Assembly (NCBI GenBank): GCA_903826205.1
Contig: CAIKDP010000073.1
Coordinates: 1-64,000, forward strand
Source of the DNA: Akkermansiaceae bacterium
GTDB taxonomy: Bacteria > Verrucomicrobiota > Verrucomicrobiia > Verrucomicrobiales > Akkermansiaceae
DNA: 64,000 bases
Reading direction: 5' to 3'
Shown: piece after piece, positions 58,810-64,000 of the stretch
Layout of the letters: every line of letters begins with the position of its first letter
Numbering within the stretch: position 1 is the first letter of the stretch
Program-made: the position numbers and the translations under genes
The notes under the pieces: model-generated
What the model saw: the letters and a program-made list of their open reading frames with translations, nothing else
Databases searched by the model: none
What the model was told of the DNA's origin: nothing

Positions 58810-58849
58810 TTCAAATTTCAAATCTCAGATTTCAAATCTAAAATCTAAC
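58810..58849. repeat. AAATTTC/AAATCTC repeat ahead of the GldG-like gene
   Basis: CAAATTTCAAATCTCAGATTTCAAATC, then ACACCCCTCTCCC up to the ATG at 58861. It starts directly after the permease stop and is of the same type as at 38897 and 60812. Confidence 0.85.
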
Positions 58850-58860
58850 ACCCCTCTCCC

Positions 58861-60804
58861 ATGGCCCACAAACCAACCCACCCTGTCACCCGTGCCGCCT
58901 TTGGTGTCGGCGCGCTGGTCGCCATCGCGGTCCTAGCCAACTGGCTCGTGTCCATCACCCCGGCCGGCAACCGCGGCCAGGACTTCACTGAAAACAAGAT
59001 CCACACTCTCTCGGAAGGCACCCGCGGCATCCTCGCCGAACTGGACACTCCGGTGGTCATCCGCTACTACGCATCTCGTAATACCGCCTACATGCCGGAG
59101 GTGCTCAAGCTCCACATGCGGCGCGTGGATGATCTGCTCAAGGAGTACGGCGCGCTGTCCAAGGGTAAACTCCGTATCGATGAACTCGATCCCCAACCGG
59201 ATACCGACGCCGAGGACTCCGCCAATCTCGATGGCATCAATGGCCAGCGCATGGACGACCAGAATCTCTTCTTCGGCCTGGCTGTCACCTGTCTGGACCG
59301 CACCAGTGTCATTCCATTCCTCGATCCTAACGACGAGACCATGTTGGAATACCACCTGTCCAAAGCCATTGCCGAGGTGGCCACGCCCGCCAAACCGGTG
59401 ATCGGCGTCATGTCCGCCCTGGAGTTGGCAGGCAGCCCCGCGCAGATGCCCGGCCAGCGGCCCACGCCGGGCTGGGTCTTCTATCAGCAATTGAAACAAT
59501 CCTTCGAGGTCAGGGACCTTGGCATGACTCCGACCGTGATTGATCCCAAGGAGATCAAGGTGCTGCTGCTGTTCCATCCCGCGGGCATCACTCCGGCGGC
59601 CGAGTTTGCCGTGGACCAATACCTGCTCGGCGGCGGTACCGTCGTGGCCTGCCTCGATGCCTTCTCGGTGGTCGCCCAAATGACCAGCGGCGGCAATCCG
59701 ATGATGGGCGGTGGCGGCACTCCCACCACCTCCACATTGCCCACTTTGTTAGGGGCCTGGGGCATGAGTTTTGAGTCCGGCCAGGCCCTGGCCGACCCGA
59801 CTTACCTGACTCCCATGCGGACAAAAACGGGTGAGACCGATGCCATGGCCATCCTGACCCTGCCGCAGGAAGCGATGCCACAAAAGGACAACGTCATCAC
59901 CAAGGATCTCAAATCCATCATGCTGTTGATACCCGGAGCCTTCACCCAGACCGGGGGTGCGGGCGTGGCTGCCAATACCTTGGTGCGATCCTCGCTGCGC
60001 GCCGGTTTGGTGGATTCCATGAAAGCCTCGCGCCTCGATCCGTCCCTGGCCACTTCCCTTAAATCCAAGGGTGTTGCCTATGACCTCGTCACCCACCTGA
60101 GCGGTACCTTCAAGAGCGCCTTCCCTAACGGAAAACCGGGCGAACCGCCGCCCGCGCCCAAGGCGGAGGAACCCAAGAAGGAAATCGGCCAGTTGCCCGC
60201 AGAGGTGAAAAAAGAAGCTCCCAAGCCGCAATGGCTCAAGGAAGGGAGCGCGGCTGGCAATGTGTTCCTGATTGCCGACATCGACGCGTTTTACGACCAA
60301 TTTGCCTATAAAGTCCAAAATTTCGGTGGCATGCAGATGGCGTCGCCGGCCAACGGCAACTCCTCGCTGCTCTTCAATCTGTTGGATCAGGCCACCGGTT
60401 CGAAACACCTCATTGGATCGCGTTCACGTGCCGCGGTGCGCCGGCCGTTCACCGTGATTCAGGCCATGGAGGCAACCTTCAATAAGGAGGTCGGCCAGGA
60501 AATCGCCAACTTCCAAGCCAAACAAGAAGAGGCCCAGCGCAAACTCAGCGACCTCCAGGCGAAGAAATCCCAAGGCTCGGATCTCCATCTCTCGCCGGAA
60601 CAGGAAGCCGAGATCCGCAAGTGGCGCCACGAAAGCGTGGAATACTCCCGCCAGATCCGCGAAAAGGAAAAAGACCTGCGCCGCCAAAAAGACAAACTCG
60701 CCGGCAATATCACCTTGCTCAACGTCGCCGTCATGCCCGCCATCGTCATCCTCTTTGGTTTCGCACTCTTCCTCAAACGCCGTTCCTCCACCCGCGCCCG
60801 CTGA
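58861..60804 (+). CDS. GldG-like ABC auxiliary protein
   Basis: A 647-residue protein with an N-terminal helix (AAFGVGALVAIAVLANWLV, about residues 12-30). The extracytoplasmic GldG domain (DFTENKIHTLSEGTRGILAELDTPVVIRYYAS, then PFLDPNDETMLEYHLSKAIAEV and KPVIGVMSALELAG) is diagnostic for ABC_transp_aux. A proline/lysine-rich linker (about 430-465) precedes a second globular part (NVFLIADIDAFYDQFA). A coiled coil (about 545-625) and a C-terminal helix (ITLLNVAVMPAIVILFGFALFL) end it. Family proteins assist GldA-GldF transport, but the cargo is unknown. Confidence 0.88.
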   Translation: MAHKPTHPVTRAAFGVGALVAIAVLANWLVSITPAGNRGQDFTENKIHTLSEGTRGILAELDTPVVIRYYASRNTAYMPEVLKLHMRRVDDLLKEYGALSKGKLRIDELDPQPDTDAEDSANLDGINGQRMDDQNLFFGLAVTCLDRTSVIPFLDPNDETMLEYHLSKAIAEVATPAKPVIGVMSALELAGSPAQMPGQRPTPGWVFYQQLKQSFEVRDLGMTPTVIDPKEIKVLLLFHPAGITPAAEFAVDQYLLGGGTVVACLDAFSVVAQMTSGGNPMMGGGGTPTTSTLPTLLGAWGMSFESGQALADPTYLTPMRTKTGETDAMAILTLPQEAMPQKDNVITKDLKSIMLLIPGAFTQTGGAGVAANTLVRSSLRAGLVDSMKASRLDPSLATSLKSKGVAYDLVTHLSGTFKSAFPNGKPGEPPPAPKAEEPKKEIGQLPAEVKKEAPKPQWLKEGSAAGNVFLIADIDAFYDQFAYKVQNFGGMQMASPANGNSSLLFNLLDQATGSKHLIGSRSRAAVRRPFTVIQAMEATFNKEVGQEIANFQAKQEEAQRKLSDLQAKKSQGSDLHLSPEQEAEIRKWRHESVEYSRQIREKEKDLRRQKDKLAGNITLLNVAVMPAIVILFGFALFLKRRSSTRAR

Positions 60805-60811
60805 GCTGGAG

Positions 60812-60849
60812 GCTCAAATCTCAGATTTCAAATCTCAAATTTCAAATCC
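60812..60849. repeat. AAATCTC/AAATTTC repeat between the GldG-like and DUF4340 genes
   Basis: CTCAAATCTCAGATTTCAAATCTCAAATTTC, then CCCCTCCCTCC up to the ATG at 60859. It is nearly the same spacer as upstream of the GldG-like gene. Confidence 0.85.
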
Positions 60850-60858
60850 CCTCCCTCC

Positions 60859-62190
60859 ATGAACAAACGCCAAGTGATCTTCCTCTGGCTCATTGCCATC
60901 GCCCTCGGCGGCGCCGTCGCCTACGTCAAGTGCGGCCAGAAACAAGCCACCGCTACCACCACCGCCCGCAGCGCCGGACAAACGTTGTTCGTAGCCTTCC
61001 CCGCGACCGAGGTCGCCGGTATCGATATCCAAGGCATCGGCAATGTCACCAACCTCGTCAAAAAGGACGGCCTATGGATCGTCACCCAGCGCGATGACTA
61101 TCCAGCCAACGTCAACATGGTCAATGAATTCATCCGCACGCTCGAGGACCTCAAGGTCACTCAGGGAATCCAAGCCGGCCCCTCGTTTGCCCCGCGCTTT
61201 GGCCTCGATGAAGCCGCCACCACCGCGGAAAAACGCGGCCTGACAGCCGTGTTCAAAAATGCCAAGGGCGATGAACTCGCCAAGGTTTCCATCGACCGCC
61301 GTGTCGCCGCCGAAAACGCCGCATCCCCCTACGGTGGCGCACCTAACGGACGCTTCATCCGCAACCACAAGGACAGCAACAGCATCTATCGCGTCAATGA
61401 AGGATTCGCCTCCCTCAGCGACGATCCCAAACGCTGGCTCGCCGAGGGCTTCACCCAGGTCGAAAAAATCAAGTCCGTCGCCGTCACCCAGCCGGACAAG
61501 ACCGACCTCGCTTGGAAACTCACCCGCGACACCGAAGACGGCCCCTTTGCTCTTGTGGCTGCCGCCGCCGGCGAAACCCTCGATACCGCCGCCACCGACC
61601 CGCTCAAATCCTTGTTCTCCTACGCCCGCTTTGACGACGTGATTTCCGCCGCCAGCACTGCCGAACGCCTCCAACCCACCGGCAAGCGCATCGCCACCAT
61701 CGAGACCATCGAAGGGTTCACCTACACTCTAACATTCACACCGCTCAAGCCCGCGACCACGCCGCCGCCGGCTCCCAACCCGGCCAGCCCAACCCCGCCT
61801 GCCACCGACAATTACGCGCTCACCGTGGCTGTGACCGCGGAGTTGCCGAAGGAGCGCAAGAAAGCCGAAGGCGAGAAATCCGAGGACGCCAAGACCAAGG
61901 ACAGCGCCTTCACCGACCGTCTCAAGATCCTCACCCAGCGCTTGGATAAGGAAAAAGCCCTCGCCGGCCGCACCTTCGAAGTCAGCAAATTCACCGTCGA
62001 CGCCTTGCTCAAGGAGCGCTCCGCCTTGCTCAAGAAAGACGCCCCTGTCACCCCCCCGCCTGCCACTGGCATGCCCCAGCCCGGCGCTCCGCCCGCCGCC
62101 ACCAAGCCCATCGAAACCTTCACTCCTCCCATCGCCATCCCCCCGATGCCCGTGGAAGACAAGCCCGCCGACAAGCCCGCCGGTGAGTAA
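60859..62190 (+). CDS. DUF4340 membrane-anchored protein
   Basis: A 443-residue protein. One N-terminal membrane helix (VIFLWLIAIALGGAVAYV) anchors a large extracytoplasmic part. VAGIDIQGIGNVTNLVKKDGLWIVTQRDDYPANVNMVNEFIRTLEDLKVTQGI is the DUF4340 pattern, repeated more loosely later (FSYARFDDVI, TFEVSKFTVDALLKERSALL). The middle and end are proline-rich (KPATTPPPAPNPASPTPP, GMPQPGAPPAA). DUF4340 proteins often follow GldG-like genes, but their role is not known. It is last in the operon. Confidence 0.88.
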   Translation: MNKRQVIFLWLIAIALGGAVAYVKCGQKQATATTTARSAGQTLFVAFPATEVAGIDIQGIGNVTNLVKKDGLWIVTQRDDYPANVNMVNEFIRTLEDLKVTQGIQAGPSFAPRFGLDEAATTAEKRGLTAVFKNAKGDELAKVSIDRRVAAENAASPYGGAPNGRFIRNHKDSNSIYRVNEGFASLSDDPKRWLAEGFTQVEKIKSVAVTQPDKTDLAWKLTRDTEDGPFALVAAAAGETLDTAATDPLKSLFSYARFDDVISAASTAERLQPTGKRIATIETIEGFTYTLTFTPLKPATTPPPAPNPASPTPPATDNYALTVAVTAELPKERKKAEGEKSEDAKTKDSAFTDRLKILTQRLDKEKALAGRTFEVSKFTVDALLKERSALLKKDAPVTPPPATGMPQPGAPPAATKPIETFTPPIAIPPMPVEDKPADKPAGE

Positions 62191-62206
62191 GGCCCAACTG
62201 GAATAG

Positions 62207-62228
62207 AGGTCAGGGCCGGGACCTTTTT
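62207..62228 (+). terminator. Possible terminator of the Gld-type operon
   Basis: AGGTC-AGGGCCGG-GACCT followed by TTTT begins 17 nt after the DUF4340 stop. The stem is only 5 bp, so support is modest. Confidence 0.4.
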
Positions 62229-62265
62229 CCACTCCGTCCGAGGACGCAGAGTGATATTGCCAGTT

Positions 62266-62295
62266 CAACATATAATGCCAGACATTATATTGTTG
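62266..62295. promoter_or_regulatory. AT-rich palindrome with TATAAT on both strands, upstream of mutL
   Basis: CAACATATAATG-CCAGA-CATTATATTGTTG pairs with a single bulge. A consensus TATAAT lies in each arm, one per strand. It is 50-80 nt before the mutL ATG and is either an operator, a second promoter or a 3' hairpin. Confidence 0.5.
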
Positions 62296-62306
62296 ACGGA
62301 TTGGGG

Positions 62307-62335
62307 TTGGAAAACTGGCGGGAGGAGGCTAGGTT
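62307..62335 (+). promoter_or_regulatory. Candidate mutL promoter
   Basis: TTGGAA (62307-62312), 17-bp spacer, TAGGTT (62330-62335), then 9 nt to the ATG at 62345. Confidence 0.45.
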
Positions 62336-62344
62336 GGCGGGGCG

Positions 62345-64000
62345 ATGTCGAAAATCCGGGTGCTCTCTGACATTCTGGCCAGCCAAGTGGCGGCCGGGGA
62401 GGTGGTGGAACGTCCGGCCTCGGTGGTCAAGGAGTTGGTGGAAAACAGCATTGATGCCGGCGCCGGCGAAATCCGCGTCGACGTCGATCGCGGCGGGTCG
62501 GCCCTGATCCGCGTGAGCGACGATGGCTGCGGCATGTCGCGCGAAGACGCGCTGCTTTCGTTGGAGCGTCACGCGACCAGCAAACTGCGCAACGCCGGGG
62601 ATTTGGCAGCGATCCGCACCCTGGGATTTCGCGGGGAAGCCGTGCCGAGCATTGCGAGCGTGTCGAGGTTTCGAATGGTCACGCGGGAGGCGGTGGCGGT
62701 GGCGGGGACGGAAATTTTGGTGGAGGGCGGGAAATTCTGCGATGTGAGGGAAGCGGGTTGCGCGCCGGGCACGGTGATCGAAGCCAAGGCGTTGTTTTTC
62801 AACATGCCGGCCCGCCGCAAATTCATGCGCGCGGAATCGACGGAGGCGGCGCACGTCGAGCACCAGTTGCGTTTGCATGCGCTGGGGGCGCCGCACATTC
62901 GCTTCCGCCTGCGGCGGGACGACCGGGAGGTGTTTGATCTGGCGCCGGTGGCACGGGCCGTGGACCGGGTGCGGCAGTTGTTAGGTCCGGAGTTGGCCAG
63001 GGAATTGATCACCTTGCCGGTCACCCATGGCAACGGCATCTCGGTGGAGGGTTTTGTTTTGCCCGCAGCCCATGCCCGCAAGGGACGGCGTCATCAAATC
63101 GTGATTTTGAACGGCCGGCCAGTGGAAGATGCCGTGATTTCGCGGGCCTTGGCCGAGGGGTTTCGCGGGGCGTTGGCCGACGGGATGTTTCCTGCGGCCT
63201 GGCTGTGGATCGATCTGGAGCCGGCGCTGGTGGATGTGAATGTGCACCCGGCCAAACGCGAGGTGCGCTTTCACCGGCCGATCGAAGTGCGGGAAACCAT
63301 CTTGGAGGCGGTGCTAGCCGGGCTGAAGCCACCCGCGCCGCCGCCGGTCAAAAGGGTGGTGCCAACGCGGGATGTTCTAACGGGTGAGTCACCAGACGGT
63401 GGTCACAGACCGCCGCCACAAGGCGAAGGGCCGCCGCCATTCCAGAGTCGGGCGGTGCAGCCAGGCCTGTCACGGCGGCCGGAAATTTCAAGCGACGAGA
63501 CAGGTGCGGGCGGGGTGGCAGTGGAAGCGATTCCGCTGGTGGGTCGGCAGCCGGTGTTTCGGATCATGGGCATGTTGCACCAACGCCTGGTGGTGATGGA
63601 GAGTGAGGATGGCTTGGTGGTGTTTGATCCGAAGGCGGGGCGGGAGCGGGTGTATTATGAACAACTGCTGCGGCAGCATTCCGGCGGGCTGGAAACGCAA
63701 AGCCTGCTGGTGCCTGTGTTGCTAGAGCTGGATCCGCGGGATTTGGACCTGGTGTTGCGGGAGCGGCTGGCGCTGGCGGAGGCCGGGATCGAGGTGGAGG
63801 CATTTGGCGGCAATACCCTGCAAGTGCGGTGTCTGCCGGCGTGCCTGCCGGTCGATGATCCGCGGCCATTTCTGGGTGCCTTGATGGACGAATTGCTGCA
63901 TGAATCCGCGCCGGGTGCCCGCTTTGCCTTTGAGCGGCTGGCGCGTTTGTTAGCCAAACGTGCGGCGGCTCTGGTATCGCCCAAGCAGGCGGAATGCGAG
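62345..64000 (+). CDS. mutL: DNA mismatch repair protein MutL (cut by window end)
   Basis: MutL couples MutS to downstream excision. 552 residues are visible with no stop yet. The GHKL ATPase is intact: VAAGEVVERPASVVKELVENS with the catalytic Glu (E30) and Asn (N34), DDGCGM, RHATSKL, and TLGFRGEAVPSIASVSRF. The linker (about 340-400) is Pro/Gly-rich. The C-terminal dimerisation domain starts near QPVFRIMGMLHQRLVV. The endonuclease motif D-Q-H-A-x2-E-x4-E reads DPKAGRERVYYE (D428 onward), so Gln and His are replaced. The later A-C-K-x-A-like motif reads LLAKRAAALVS without Cys. The nuclease may be inactive. Confidence 0.95.
   Translation, partial: MSKIRVLSDILASQVAAGEVVERPASVVKELVENSIDAGAGEIRVDVDRGGSALIRVSDDGCGMSREDALLSLERHATSKLRNAGDLAAIRTLGFRGEAVPSIASVSRFRMVTREAVAVAGTEILVEGGKFCDVREAGCAPGTVIEAKALFFNMPARRKFMRAESTEAAHVEHQLRLHALGAPHIRFRLRRDDREVFDLAPVARAVDRVRQLLGPELARELITLPVTHGNGISVEGFVLPAAHARKGRRHQIVILNGRPVEDAVISRALAEGFRGALADGMFPAAWLWIDLEPALVDVNVHPAKREVRFHRPIEVRETILEAVLAGLKPPAPPPVKRVVPTRDVLTGESPDGGHRPPPQGEGPPPFQSRAVQPGLSRRPEISSDETGAGGVAVEAIPLVGRQPVFRIMGMLHQRLVVMESEDGLVVFDPKAGRERVYYEQLLRQHSGGLETQSLLVPVLLELDPRDLDLVLRERLALAEAGIEVEAFGGNTLQVRCLPACLPVDDPRPFLGALMDELLHESAPGARFAFERLARLLAKRAAALVSPKQAECE

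Overview
The window is GC-rich, densely coded bacterial chromosome with no rRNA, tRNA, phage, insertion sequence or CRISPR array that I could find. The gene families point to the Verrucomicrobiota, probably near Verrucomicrobiales. These include a Ski2-like helicase of the DUF3516 type, a MoxR/DUF58/Bat operon with BatD-BatE fusion, a Gld-type ABC operon with a DUF4340 protein, bactofilin, and a 2-oxoacid:ferredoxin oxidoreductase. This placement is an inference from gene content; I could not run a search.

Layout. 1-5.2 kb: L-fucose isomerase (cut by the window edge), an SDR epimerase, a membrane protein, galactokinase, dethiobiotin synthetase and a squalene/phytoene synthase. 5.2-5.8 kb: a repeat-filled gap with a five-copy 26-bp hairpin array. 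5.8-16.3 kb: ileS, lspA, pheS, pheT, a sugar-kinase-like phosphotransferase coupled to a membrane protein, and argB. 16.3-23.3 kb: korAB on the minus strand, then vanZ-like, an Xaa-Pro aminopeptidase, purine nucleoside phosphorylase and a NahK-like sugar kinase. 23.3-25.3 kb: two different vapBC toxin-antitoxin modules that share a promoter. 25.3-32.4 kb: helicase, FucP-like transporter, a spermidine-synthase-like protein, HU and a YiiX-like cysteine hydrolase. 32.5-39.4 kb: a complete F-type ATP synthase operon (atpB-E-F-H-A-G-D-C). 39.6-47.5 kb, minus strand: the moxR-DUF58-bat operon. 47.6-55.2 kb: bactofilin, an FHA membrane protein, mutS and a three-protein phosphorelay. 55.4-62.2 kb: a DEAD-box helicase and the gldA/F/G-like ABC operon. 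62.3-64 kb: mutL, cut by the window end.

How the genes work together. fucI, the FucP-like permease, galK and the NahK-like kinase suggest use of fucose-, galactose- and hexosamine-containing glycans. mutS and mutL are both present, but the endonuclease motif of MutL is degenerate. The ATP synthase is complete, with an unusually short delta subunit.

Genome-wide signals. The pentamer GTTAG/CTAAC occurs about 110 times by eye, against about 4 for the same-composition CTTAG/CTAAG. Many starts lie 5-15 nt downstream of a recognisable -10 element of the TAGnnT type. Shine-Dalgarno sequences are largely missing, and gaps inside operons hold AAATCTCA/AAATTTCA low-complexity repeats ending in a C/T-rich run before the ATG. 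Together these suggest very short-leader or leaderless transcripts and SD-independent initiation. Several small repeat families sit in the gaps, and one of them has also entered the helicase reading frame.
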